Part shown: piece by piece, positions 19,285 through 27,593 of the stretch | Position numbering within the stretch: the stretch's first letter is position 1 | Layout of the letters: each line of letters begins with the position of its first letter | DNA from: an uncultured Tolumonas sp. | Lineage (GTDB): Bacteria > Pseudomonadota > Gammaproteobacteria > Enterobacterales > Aeromonadaceae | Length of the DNA: 64,000 nt | Direction of reading: 5' to 3' | Assembly: GCF_963676665.1 (NCBI RefSeq) | Contig: NZ_OY781368.1 | Coordinates: 1 to 64,000 of the forward strand | Program-made: the position numbers and the translations under genes | The notes under the pieces: model-generated | Seen by the model: only the letters and a program-made list of their open reading frames with translations | What the model was told of the DNA's origin: nothing | The model's database searches: none

Positions 19285-19710
19285 TTAAAGCACAACCAAA
19301 CGCACATCGATATTGCCGCGTGTTGCATTCGAGTAAGGGCAAACCTCATGCGCTTTCGCGACGAGTTCTTCCACTAACGCGTTATCTAAACCTGGGACGC
19401 TGATGCGCAATTCAACTTCAATACCAAAGCCATGGTCAATTGGGCCAATACCCACCAAACCCTCGATGGTCGTGGTCGCCGGAATAATGACTTTTTGCTG
19501 TGAGGCGACTAACTTTAATGCACCGGTAAAACAAGCAGCATAGCCCGCAGCAAACAGCTGTTCAGGGTTAGTGCCATCACCGCCCAAACCACCCAAACCA
19601 CGTGGGGTCGTTAATTTCAGATCAATGGCATTATCTTGTGATGTTGCACGACCATCACGACCTCCAGAAACAGATGCTTGAGCGGTATAGAGAACTTTAT
19701 TAAGAGACAT
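19285..19710 (-). CDS. ohr: Organic hydroperoxide resistance protein (Ohr/OsmC)
   Basis: Ohr is a thiol peroxidase that reduces fatty-acid hydroperoxides. The 141-residue protein has both redox cysteines in context: '[12 protein letters not shown]' and '[14 protein letters not shown]'. The start '[20 protein letters not shown]' is typical. It lies downstream of its likely regulator gene ohrR on the same strand, with 123 bases between them. Confidence 0.94.
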   Translation of the reverse strand: MSLNKVLYTAQASVSGGRDGRATSQDNAIDLKLTTPRGLGGLGGDGTNPEQLFAAGYAACFTGALKLVASQQKVIIPATTTIEGLVGIGPIDHGFGIEVELRISVPGLDNALVEELVAKAHEVCPYSNATRGNIDVRLVVL

Positions 19711-19833
19711 AGTATTTACTCCGATTAGTGAGGTATTGATAGCCAGCTATTATATAGTGCACTACATATGAATTATTTTTAAAGCCTTAATTAAATCAAT
19801 AACCGTTCAACTAAGGCTGCTTGAGGATGTTTT

Positions 19834-20283
19834 TTAAACGTTATTCAATATTTTATTGCGCAAATGCTCTAGTTGTTTTTTTAAGTCGAGCAGCATGTCT
19901 AAATCACATGACGTTGAACATAAGACGAGTTCAGGCACGGAACGCGCTTTCTCTTTTAACGCTTTTCCAGCTTCTGTCAGGCTGATGATCACATGACGCT
20001 CATCGTGTGCTGAACGTTGGCGAGAGAGAAGCGCTGCAACTTCCATTCGTTTTAGCAATGGTGTTAATGTCGCTGAATCAAGATACAGCTGTTCACCAAT
20101 TGAGGTAACAGACTGCTGATCTTCCTGCCATAAAATAAGCATAACCAGATATTGGGAATAGGTCAGTTCAAGTGGCTTTAACACCTTACGATAAAGCTTG
20201 CTCATCGCTAAATAAGAAGAGTAAAGTGCAAAGCAGATCTGCTTATCTAACTGAAGTAATGAGTTACTGTCATCAGCTTTCAT
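19834..20283 (-). CDS. ohrR: MarR-family peroxide sensor OhrR
   Basis: The protein of about 149 residues has the N-terminal sensing cysteine in 'DKQICFALYSSYLAM', the hallmark of OhrR, followed by a MarR winged helix ('LTYSQYLVMLILW', 'LDSATLTPLLKRME'). Oxidation of this Cys by organic peroxides releases DNA and induces ohr. I prefer the ATG at 20283; an ATG at 20301 adds six residues. A 38-base perfect palindrome lies just upstream and is the likely operator. Confidence 0.92.
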   Translation of the reverse strand: MKADDSNSLLQLDKQICFALYSSYLAMSKLYRKVLKPLELTYSQYLVMLILWQEDQQSVTSIGEQLYLDSATLTPLLKRMEVAALLSRQRSAHDERHVIISLTEAGKALKEKARSVPELVLCSTSCDLDMLLDLKKQLEHLRNKILNNV

Positions 20284-20340
20284 GTCACTTTCTACCCTCA
20301 TTAGTGAAACAAGTTATTCGTGATGTTGAACACTTTATGT

Positions 20341-20378
20341 AATCAACTATTAAATAGCAAGCTATTTAATAGTTGATT
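20341..20378. promoter_or_regulatory. 38-base palindrome, probable OhrR operator
   Basis: Two 18-base arms are exact inverted repeats around a central AA (AATCAACTATTAAATAGC and its complement). Inside are CTATTAAATAG and CTATTTAATAG, each itself close to palindromic, which resembles the AT-rich OhrR box reported in other bacteria. It lies about 60 bases upstream of ohrR. No T run follows it, so an operator is likelier than a terminator. Confidence 0.65.
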
Positions 20379-20664
20379 TGTGAATTTATTTGTGTTTTCT
20401 TGGCGAGTAACAATAACAAATTGTTAATTAACAAATTTTCTTTGAAAAATGATAATTACAACCGTGATGAAAGCAACAAGAGCCATCATTACATTCAAAT
20501 TTTGTATCGAGATGATTCGAGCCTGCGGCTCATTCATCTCAGCTAAACGCTACAATGTGATACATCAGCTAACGAAGGCGATTGCCAAAAAAGAGCAAAT
20601 GACAGGGTAGGGAATGTACTACGTTCAGCATGCAGGGAAACAGAAGGCAATAACCACCCACACA

Positions 20665-20810
20665 ATAATATTTCTTTCCGGGTTTGACGACGTTTAGTGG
20701 AAAACTTGCTATCAGCGAAGGTGAGTTGATGTTCCATGATTTAACAGATCTGATGGTCAACAGGATGGTTATATGATTTCACATTTGGGACTATTCGAGC
20801 CCTTTTGAAG
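20665..20810 (-). mobile_element. IS5-group relic, left end and transposase N-terminus
   Basis: Read on the minus strand, a leader beginning GCTCGAATAGTCC followed by '[22 protein letters not shown]' matches the left end and first residues of the IS5-group element at 46996. The match stops after about 145 bases. It is an old fragment. The remainder of 20380-20926 shows nothing else recognisable. Confidence 0.8.
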
Positions 20811-20926
20811 GGGCAAGGCTGATACTGATTTTATTCAGACACATTAAAAGCGCATAAAGCCATCTTCTTCCAGCTGTACTGATCAGAGAATACACAGTTT
20901 GAATTTTCAATATGGATTTGTTTACT

Positions 20927-21292
20927 TTATGAACGTGACAGCAAGATATTGTTCATACTGCTTTTGTCCGTAGCTCCATACCAATATTTTATATCTGGCA
21001 AAATATATACAATATCTCCAGTCTGAACGAGTTTTATTGAATCGCCCCATTCTTGAACCCAACCACTACCCGATGTAATAATTAATATTCGTTCATCACT
21101 ATGCATTTGCCATTCAGTTCGTGCCCCAAGATTGAAAGACATTTTGGCTATTTTTAAATGTTGAAATGATTTTCCAAGATATAAATTATCAATAAAAACA
21201 TCGCCAAAGAACATTATATCTCTTGATGTTATTTTTGTTTCTCTATCGCCACTTCTAGAAACAGATATGCCATTTTTGTTATTAAAGTCCAT
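20927..21292 (-). CDS. Cupin-domain protein
   Basis: The 121-residue protein has a single cupin barrel with 'GARTEWQMHSDERILIITSGSGWVQEWG' and a second strand pair 'TGDIVYILPDIKYWYGAT'. This type is common beside carboxymuconolactone decarboxylase and quinone-reductase genes in redox clusters. The metal-binding His pattern is only partly kept (a single His in the first motif), so enzyme activity is uncertain. It lies alone between an IS relic and a hairpin. Confidence 0.75.
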   Translation of the reverse strand: MDFNNKNGISVSRSGDRETKITSRDIMFFGDVFIDNLYLGKSFQHLKIAKMSFNLGARTEWQMHSDERILIITSGSGWVQEWGDSIKLVQTGDIVYILPDIKYWYGATDKSSMNNILLSRS

Positions 21293-21465
21293 TATGGTAA
21301 TTCCTTTTTGTTCAAAATTTCTGTAAGAATTTTAAGCTGCCTAAACTTGTTAATAGGTTTGATGTATGGCGCTTTTTCAAATATTGGGGGATTTAAAGTC
21401 TGATATTTTTATTTTTGATTATAGAGGGTTTGTTTGTATGGAAGTTATTACTATTTATAATAGTA

Positions 21466-21491
21466 TATATCCCCGAGAACTCGGGGATATA
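21466..21491 (-). terminator. Hairpin after the NAD(P)H oxidoreductase gene
   Basis: TATATCCCCGAG and CTCGGGGATATA form a perfect 12-bp stem with a 2-base gap, ten bases past the minus-strand stop codon. No strong T run follows, so it may be a weak terminator or an mRNA-stabilising end. Confidence 0.5.
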
Positions 21492-21501
21492 ACCACTTTA
21501 T

Positions 21502-22026
21502 TTATGCAGTAACTCTTTTTGTCATTTTTTCCTTAAAATATTCAAGTTTTTCTTTTGATACACCCATTGCTTCATAAAATGCGAGCGGTTCCAGATATTT
21601 CATACCAACATATAAAGCGCTGGCCTTAATCGGGGTTAACACCTCTTCAATAGTACTTTGAATCAACCCTTCCGCAGAATAAGTATGATTGCTTGCCCCT
21701 GCTGTGGTAATAACCAGCATTTCTTTATCTTTCAAAGCAATGCCTTCTGGTCCGAATGCCCAGCCATATGACCACACCGCATTCATATAAGCTTTCAGCA
21801 TTGGTGTTAAGTTGAACCAATGTACAGGGAACATAAATACAATACGGTCTTTATTTTCGCACGCAGCTTGCTCTGCGTTAACATCAAATGCAGCAATGTC
21901 ATTTCCATAAATAGATTCAAGATTTCTGACAGTCACATCACTTAAGGTTTCTGCAGCCTCCTGCAATGCTTTGATTGCAGTAGATTGTTCAGGATATGGG
22001 TGGGAAACGATGACTAACGTTTTCAC
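21502..22026 (-). CDS. NAD(P)H oxidoreductase, flavodoxin-like fold
   Basis: I choose the GTG at 22026, which has AAGGAA nearby, giving 174 residues starting 'KTLVIVSHPYPEQST'. The longer open frame upstream has no family match. It resembles the KefF/MdaB/DT-diaphorase-like group: 'DRIVFMFPVHWFNLTPMLKAYMNAVWSYGWAFG' is the flavin and quinone-site region and 'LVITTAGASNHTYSAEG' a conserved strand. It should carry FMN or FAD and reduce quinones by two electrons. It is followed by the DUF1330 and yqhD genes upstream on the same strand. Confidence 0.85.
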   Translation of the reverse strand: MKTLVIVSHPYPEQSTAIKALQEAAETLSDVTVRNLESIYGNDIAAFDVNAEQAACENKDRIVFMFPVHWFNLTPMLKAYMNAVWSYGWAFGPEGIALKDKEMLVITTAGASNHTYSAEGLIQSTIEEVLTPIKASALYVGMKYLEPLAFYEAMGVSKEKLEYFKEKMTKRVTA

Positions 22027-22060
22027 GAATAAATTCCTTAATATATTGATTAAATTTTTA

Positions 22061-22372
22061 CTAAATTGCAGGTGCAACGCCTTCAACCAGCCAGCAAGTT
22101 GTGTCGGTTGCAGCCACACGAAAAGGGATCAGTGCCTGATATTCGGGCGAATCATGCCAGGCATGCGCTTTTTCAACGCTATCAAACTGAAGAATAACAA
22201 GGATGCCTTTTGGATCATCGCCCTCAATCGTTTCTGTTTTACCTGCAGCAACGAGTCTTTTCCCGCCATATGGTTTATATGTCGCCGCAACTTGTTCCTG
22301 ATATGGTTTAAGTGCTACAGGATCATGTATTTTTACATCAAAAATAAAGTAAGCTGGCTTGTTATTTTCCAT
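22061..22372 (-). CDS. DUF1330-family protein
   Basis: The protein of 103 residues starts 'MENNKPAYFIFDVKIHDP' and shows the DUF1330 pattern 'YGGKRLVAAGKTETIEGD' and 'FDSVEKAHAWHDSPEYQAL' of ferredoxin-like alpha+beta barrel proteins. I start at the ATG at 22372, not the GTG two codons earlier. Function is unknown. It lies 35 bases upstream of the NAD(P)H oxidoreductase gene and 50 bases after yqhD, so the three probably form one transcript. Confidence 0.85.
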   Translation of the reverse strand: MENNKPAYFIFDVKIHDPVALKPYQEQVAATYKPYGGKRLVAAGKTETIEGDDPKGILVILQFDSVEKAHAWHDSPEYQALIPFRVAATDTTCWLVEGVAPAI

Positions 22373-22427
22373 AGTCACTTTCTCGGAATTATTGATAGAT
22401 GATGATTTTCAGTAAATATTTTAAATA

Positions 22428-23588
22428 TTACAGACTGGCTTGTAATATCTGTCGGCTGACGTCAGGTGTAATATCCCGATGTTCACCTAACATTGTCATA
22501 CCGTGCTGAGTTAATTGTTCAATAACTTGATTAATGGCGTCATCACCCAGACCGTATTCTGAAAGACGAGTTTTAACTCCCAGACTTTCAAAAAATTCAC
22601 GCGTTTTTTGAATGGATATATCAATGCGAGTATCTTCATCTCCTGCAGTAATATTCCAGACGCGAGCAGCATATTGCAGTAATTTCGCACGCTTGCCGTT
22701 ACGGCGTAACTTGAGTAATGAAGGAAGCACAATCGCCAATGTGCGAGCATGATCAATTTCATAAAGTGCCGTCAGCTCATGACCAATAAAATGTGTTGCC
22801 CAATCCTGAGGTACACCGGCTCCAATTAAACCATTTAATGCCATGCTGGCAGTCCACATCATATTGGCGCGTGAATCGTAGTCTGCTGGCTCATTGACAA
22901 CTTTGGGACCAATTTCAATCAAAGTCTGCAATAAACCTTCGGCAACGCGATCCTGTACGCGTGCATCGACGGGATATGTTAAGTATTGTTCTACTGTGTG
23001 AGTAAACGCATCAACAATACCATTTGCCAGTTGGCGAGCCGGTAAGGTGTAAGTTTTCGTTGGATCCAGAATTGAGAATTGCGGGAACACCAGTGGTGAA
23101 GCCAATAGAGCTTTGGTTTTAGTCGCGCTGCGGGTAATGACTGCTGCACTGTTCATTTCAGACCCGGTAGCAGGCAAGGTTAATATGACGCCGAAAGGCA
23201 CGGCTTGAGTCACATTACTGCCCCATGCTTCCAGAATTTGCCATGGGTCTTCACCTTTAAAATGGGTTGCCGAAGCGACAAATTTAGTACCATCAATGAC
23301 AGAACCACCGCCCACGGCTAGTAAGAAATCCAGTCCTTTTTCTCGAACGGTTGCAACGGCTTTCATCAGAGTTTCGTAGGTTGGGTTTGGCTCGATCCCT
23401 TTAAATTCATAGAACTCCCGGTTTCCTAATGCTGTGCGTACCTCTGCCAGTGTGCCGTTACGCTCGGCACTTTCACCGCCGTAAAGAATCAATACACGCG
23501 CATTTTCAGGAATTAAAGCTCCGATTTTTGCTACCGTTTTTTCACCAAAGACAATGCGGGTTGGGTTGTAAAAATCAAAATTCAGCAT
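22428..23588 (-). CDS. yqhD: Iron-containing alcohol/aldehyde reductase YqhD-like
   Basis: From the ATG at 23588 the protein is 386 residues ('MLNFDFYNPTRIVFG'), one residue different from E. coli YqhD. It has the NADPH loop 'LLAVGGGSVIDGTKF', metal ligands in 'GIVDAFTHTVEQYL' and 'HFIGHELTALYEIDHARTLAIVLP', and 'GLIGAGVPQDWATH'. YqhD reduces short and peroxidation-derived aldehydes with NADPH. In E. coli it is controlled by the AraC-type YqhC; here a LysR gene is divergent instead. A decayed second copy of its 5' end lies at 39325-39470. Confidence 0.92.
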   Translation of the reverse strand: MLNFDFYNPTRIVFGEKTVAKIGALIPENARVLILYGGESAERNGTLAEVRTALGNREFYEFKGIEPNPTYETLMKAVATVREKGLDFLLAVGGGSVIDGTKFVASATHFKGEDPWQILEAWGSNVTQAVPFGVILTLPATGSEMNSAAVITRSATKTKALLASPLVFPQFSILDPTKTYTLPARQLANGIVDAFTHTVEQYLTYPVDARVQDRVAEGLLQTLIEIGPKVVNEPADYDSRANMMWTASMALNGLIGAGVPQDWATHFIGHELTALYEIDHARTLAIVLPSLLKLRRNGKRAKLLQYAARVWNITAGDEDTRIDISIQKTREFFESLGVKTRLSEYGLGDDAINQVIEQLTQHGMTMLGEHRDITPDVSRQILQASL

Positions 23589-23695
23589 CTCATCACTCCA
23601 CCGAGTTAATATTTTCAACAAAATGTCTGTTGAAGCTAGTGTGAGTATGACGTCATTAATTGATAACTTTAATTGCACTTTGGGTTGAACAACCA

Positions 23696-23710
23696 TTAAC
23701 TAAAGGTTGT
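23696..23710. promoter_or_regulatory. LysR-type dyad between yqhD and lysR
   Basis: TTAAC-N5-GTTGT at 23696-23710 sits inside the longer inverted repeat ACAACC/GGTTGT (23689-23710). It lies in the 179-base divergent promoter region. The same arrangement occurs at 24756, 26996 and 39546. Confidence 0.5.
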
Positions 23711-23767
23711 CAATTTGGCTGTTTTTTTCTGATATAACATCAGACAATTTCTTCAATCAGGATAACC

Positions 23768-24721
23768 ATGGATATATCACAACGGGTTCGAGCTATTTTG
23801 TCATTTACGGAAGCTGCTGATTCCGGCAGTTTTGCCGCTGCCGCACGAAACTTAGGTGTTAGTACTGCCGCCGTGAGTAAAAACATAGCCGGCTTAGAGC
23901 AAACGCTAGGCGTTCGGCTTTTAAACAGAACGACCCGAAAGCAAAGTCTTACTGAAGAGGGTGTTTCTTTCCTGCAACAAGCAAAAATTGCATTGAATGC
24001 CTTAGATACCGCAGTTGATACCGTCGTAGCTCGGAAGATGGAGACCAGCGGACATGTTCGAATATCTACCAGTGCCGCTTTTGGCCGGGAGCAGTTATTG
24101 CCGGCATTACCGGGTCTGATGACGCGCTATCCGGCATTGTCAGTGGAAGTTGATTTTGATGACAGAGTCATAGACTTGGTTCATGACTGTTATGATTTAG
24201 CTATACGGGGAGGGCGGATCATTGATTCGTCGCTTATCACCCGTCCAGTGTGTCATTTGAGGATGGTTTTGGTGGCATCTCCAGACTATCTTGCTGTTCA
24301 TGGAATACCCCAAAGACCAGAAGATTTAAGAGGGCATAAATTTATAGCGAGACGTTTTTTGGGTGGTAAAGTTTCTCCGTGGGGCTTTAGGGAAAAAGAC
24401 GGTAGTTTGATTGCATTAGACCCTGAGCCCGCGATTCTTACATTTTCTGCTCCGGAGGCACTAACTCAGGGCGCACTCATGGGGGCGGGTATTGCACAGG
24501 TAGGCGTTCACCATGCAATAAAACACCTTCAGGAAGGTTCACTTAAATTAGTACTTTGGGGCGTTCATGATCCCGGGAGCTATGAAATGGTCATTCAGTA
24601 TCCACACCGAGCTTTAATTGCTCCCAGGGTGAAGGCTACAGTTGAGTACTTACTTGCCACTTTTAAATCAGATGAAACTTTAAATTACCCTTTCGAAAAG
24701 TTGGCCAATTACGTTGCATAA
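23768..24721 (+). CDS. LysR-family transcriptional regulator
   Basis: The 317-residue protein has an N-terminal winged helix-turn-helix ('GSFAAAARNLGVSTAAVSKNIAGLEQTLGVRLLNRTTR', about 20-57) and a C-terminal effector-binding domain starting near 'SGHVRISTSAAFGRE'. It is divergent from yqhD and followed on its own strand by a flavodoxin-family gene. Shared dyads suggest that it controls yqhD, itself and the downstream redox genes. Its effector is unknown; electrophiles or quinones are plausible from the context. Confidence 0.9.
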   Translation: MDISQRVRAILSFTEAADSGSFAAAARNLGVSTAAVSKNIAGLEQTLGVRLLNRTTRKQSLTEEGVSFLQQAKIALNALDTAVDTVVARKMETSGHVRISTSAAFGREQLLPALPGLMTRYPALSVEVDFDDRVIDLVHDCYDLAIRGGRIIDSSLITRPVCHLRMVLVASPDYLAVHGIPQRPEDLRGHKFIARRFLGGKVSPWGFREKDGSLIALDPEPAILTFSAPEALTQGALMGAGIAQVGVHHAIKHLQEGSLKLVLWGVHDPGSYEMVIQYPHRALIAPRVKATVEYLLATFKSDETLNYPFEKLANYVA

Positions 24722-24755
24722 TCAACAGACGTTGTTTTTGACCAAGGCATAATTG

Positions 24756-24770
24756 TTAACTTTGGGTTAA
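24756..24770 (+). promoter_or_regulatory. LysR-type dyad upstream of the flavodoxin-family gene
   Basis: TTAAC-TTTGG-GTTAA is a perfect 15-base dyad located 91 bases before the start of the next gene. It is the clearest copy of the motif shared by the neighbouring redox promoters. Confidence 0.5.
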
Positions 24771-24860
24771 TAGAACATCAACCACTTACGCAGTTATGGT
24801 TTCTTGTCTTGCACAATATGATGTGGTTTCTTAAGTCATGCTGCAAAGGAAAAAATAGTT

Positions 24861-25412
24861 ATGCTGATATCAATCGTTTACGACAGTGGTTATGGTCACA
24901 CAGAAAAACTTGCACGCGTTATTGCCGAGGGCGTAAATCGAGTTGATGGTGCAGAGGCAAAACTGATTTCCGTTGCTGATGGCGATTATCCATGGGATAC
25001 ACTGGCTGCCAGTGATGCCATAATCTTCGGATCACCCACTTATAACGGGACAGTCACCGCTCGTCTCAAGAAATTTATGGAAGAATCGACCCGTGCTTCG
25101 TGGTTGCCGCAGACATGGCGTAACAAAATCGCTGCTGGTTTTACAAATTCCGGTGCAATGCACGGTGATAAGCTCAACACATTAATTACTATGTCATTGT
25201 TTGCGGCTCAGCATGGCATGATCTGGATCGGGCTTGATTTGTTCCCTGGTCGTACGGCTGAACAGCCTAATCGTATCGGTGGTTGGCTTGGCGCAATGGC
25301 ACAATCCGACGACGTTGCACCAGAGATATCGCCGAACGGTAGTGATTTGGAAACTGCAGCATATCTAGGCCAGCGGGTTGCTGAAATCACAAAACAATTT
25401 ACACAAAACTGA
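24861..25412 (+). CDS. Flavodoxin-family NAD(P)H oxidoreductase (WrbA-like)
   Basis: The 183-residue protein has the FMN phosphate loop 'VYDSGYGHTEKLARVIAEG', the flavin-contact segment 'FGSPTYNGTVTARLKKFME', and 'AGFTNSGAMHGDK'. These mark the flavodoxin/WrbA fold. It probably reduces quinones with NAD(P)H. The gene lies downstream of the LysR regulator on the same strand and has its own dyad motif. The 240 bases that follow hold nothing convincing. Confidence 0.87.
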   Translation: MLISIVYDSGYGHTEKLARVIAEGVNRVDGAEAKLISVADGDYPWDTLAASDAIIFGSPTYNGTVTARLKKFMEESTRASWLPQTWRNKIAAGFTNSGAMHGDKLNTLITMSLFAAQHGMIWIGLDLFPGRTAEQPNRIGGWLGAMAQSDDVAPEISPNGSDLETAAYLGQRVAEITKQFTQN

Positions 25413-25652
25413 TTCCAAACGAAGTTGACACAGAAAATGCTGTGCATATGCAGCCTTTCTGAATGCCCGGTTAATGATCTTATAGCCGGGCAAACAATAT
25501 GTAAAACTACATCCAGGAAGGCTCCTTTTCATCTATCCGCTATTTGCAAATGCCTCAGAAATCCAGAACTAAAACTATCAGTATCACTTAGGCTGCTAAT
25601 AACCACCCATATACTAAATTCATGATTAGCTAAAAAAACGAAAAGGCATGAC

Positions 25653-26894
25653 ATGGCAGACAGCAAATCCAAGCAGTTGGTGCGAAATCCACCATCATTA
25701 CCTATCAGACTGCGGATGAATGGCCGCAATATTGATGAAATGCACCGCGCGTCAACGCCATTGGAGGCTCTATTTGATCTTACCTCGGCTGTCGCGGTAT
25801 CTGTTGCTGCAACCCGCCTGTATCACGATTTGTTATCTATAAAATCGGAGTTGGCATTTGTCAGATTCATGCTGGCTTTTATGGCTATCTGGTGGCCCTG
25901 GATGAGTTTTACCTGGTTTAGCAGTGCATATGACACTGATGATGTGCCATATCGTATATCCACATTTGTTCAGATGGTAGGTGTATTGCTCATTGCTGCA
26001 GGATTACCAGAAACCGCTGCTGTTAATATCACCGGTGTATTGGGTTTTACACTGATGCGTATTGCGCTCGTCATTTTATGGTTACGGGCATCAGTTGAAC
26101 ATAAGGAGCGCCGTGTCACTTGTCTGCGTTATGCAACAGCAACGACGGTACTCCAATTATTATGGATAGCCAATGCGCTGTGGATACCGTCTGCGTGGTT
26201 ATTATTAACTTTCATTGTATTGATGATGCTGGAGTTCATTGTCCCTATGTGGGCTGCTAAAGCTGGTGAAACGCCGTGGCATCCTAATCATATTGCGGAA
26301 CGTTACGGTTTTTTTACCATCATTTTATTGGGGGAATGTATGGCTGGTGCAGCCAGTGCAATAAATAACATTCTAAAAATACAAGGTTTTTCTTTGAATC
26401 TTGTTGTTGCCAGTGTCGCAACTGTCGGGCTGATCATGGGATTATGGTGGGCTTATTTTCTGGTTCCTTTTACTCAGGTTCTACGCTATCGGCGAGAACG
26501 TGGTTTTGTCTGGGGGTACGGACACGCTTTGGTTTTTGCTGCACTTGCAATACTTGGTGGTGTTCTGTTAGTTGTGGCTGATGTGTTAATCAGGCCAGAA
26601 ACGCAGCCATATCATTTGGTAACGCCCGTTTTTGCAATTGCGCTCACTGCCGCAACAGTAAGTATCTTTTTGGGGGCTCTCTGGTGGTTGGGGGGGAGAA
26701 TGACGCAACGTAGAGAGCGCTCTATGTTTATTGTTTTTCCTGTGTGGGTTATTTCCGGTCTGTCTGTGATCTTTGTTTATTGTGGTTTGCCGCTTGACTG
26801 GGGATTACTGCTTTTGGCTTGCGGCCCGGTTGTAATGATTTCATGGGTGATGTTTCTACGTCATCGTCAGCCAGACGCATTTGCTGTGCAGTGA
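25653..26894 (+). CDS. Low temperature requirement protein A (LtrA) family membrane protein
   Basis: The 413-residue protein has about ten to twelve hydrophobic segments and the LtrA hallmark 'RASTPLEALFDLTSAVAVSVAATRLYHDL' near residues 32-60, plus 'HIAERYGFFTIILLGECM' in the middle. LtrA was named from Listeria growth at low temperature; its molecular role is not established. The region 26895-27166 after it contains only the dyad listed separately. Confidence 0.88.
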   Translation: MADSKSKQLVRNPPSLPIRLRMNGRNIDEMHRASTPLEALFDLTSAVAVSVAATRLYHDLLSIKSELAFVRFMLAFMAIWWPWMSFTWFSSAYDTDDVPYRISTFVQMVGVLLIAAGLPETAAVNITGVLGFTLMRIALVILWLRASVEHKERRVTCLRYATATTVLQLLWIANALWIPSAWLLLTFIVLMMLEFIVPMWAAKAGETPWHPNHIAERYGFFTIILLGECMAGAASAINNILKIQGFSLNLVVASVATVGLIMGLWWAYFLVPFTQVLRYRRERGFVWGYGHALVFAALAILGGVLLVVADVLIRPETQPYHLVTPVFAIALTAATVSIFLGALWWLGGRMTQRRERSMFIVFPVWVISGLSVIFVYCGLPLDWGLLLLACGPVVMISWVMFLRHRQPDAFAVQ

Positions 26895-26995
26895 TGATTT
26901 ATCAGGAAATTATGTCTAACCGCAATCAGTGATCTCTCCATCTCACTTAAATACCTATTTTTCAAGCATTTCAACATATTAAGTGACACGTATCA

Positions 26996-27010
26996 TTAAC
27001 CTAAGGTTAT
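26996..27010 (+). promoter_or_regulatory. LysR-type dyad upstream of the six-gene run
   Basis: TTAAC-CTAAG-GTTAT, with nine of ten arm bases matching the perfect dyad. It lies 157 bases upstream of the first gene of the 27.2-32.3 kb run. Confidence 0.45.
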
Positions 27011-27166
27011 GAGACGTTCAACCTGGACCCCACTACAGGTTTATTATCGAACCTAACATAATGTTCAGCATAGGTTACAAAATGAACACGCTAGTAAAAC
27101 CGATGCTGCGTATCCCGTACCTATTAATTCTGCTTTTATCAACCATGTGAACCAAGGAGATTTACC

Positions 27167-27466
27167 ATGAAATTCCTTTGCCTTGATGTCCCACAACCTG
27201 GCGCAACACTGGAACAATATCAACCACACATGCAAAACGAAGCCCGTCACGGCTGGCAGCTCTATAAGAACGGTGTCATTCGGGATATTTATTTCCGACA
27301 AGATCGACCAGGCGTTGCGATTATTGCCGAAGCCGATTCGATTGAAATCGCGAAAAAAGAGCTGGCTGAGTTTCCGCTGGCTAAGGCCGGGCTCATCGGT
27401 TGGGATGTGATCCCTCTTGGCCCGTTCACTAATTGGGAAATTCTCTTCGCACCAGAAAACGCATAA
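27167..27466 (+). CDS. Muconolactone isomerase-like / YciI-type small protein
   Basis: The 99-residue protein starts 'MKFLCLDVPQPGATLEQYQ' and shows the dimeric alpha+beta barrel pattern of muconolactone delta-isomerase-like proteins, with 'GWQLYKNGVIRDIYFRQDRPG' and 'AKKELAEFPLAKAGLIGWDVIPLGPF'. AAGGAG stands before the start. It is the first gene of a same-strand run. Its reaction is not known; it is often linked with superoxide or aromatic metabolism genes. Confidence 0.75.
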   Translation: MKFLCLDVPQPGATLEQYQPHMQNEARHGWQLYKNGVIRDIYFRQDRPGVAIIAEADSIEIAKKELAEFPLAKAGLIGWDVIPLGPFTNWEILFAPENA

Positions 27467-27593
27467 TTTTTCAAGTTTGCTTTGGTGAAATTCAAATAAT
27501 GTTGAGGAAATAGCTTTCCAATCCAGAAGCTGATTAGTTAGGTGCAGCTTCATTGCCTTGGGGTTTTTTCCTCACAATCTTGGAGAGCGTGTG

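Noticed and set aside
27065-27553. 162-codon minus-strand open frame
   Set aside because: It lies opposite the well-supported isomerase-like gene at 27167-27466, and its translation has no family pattern.
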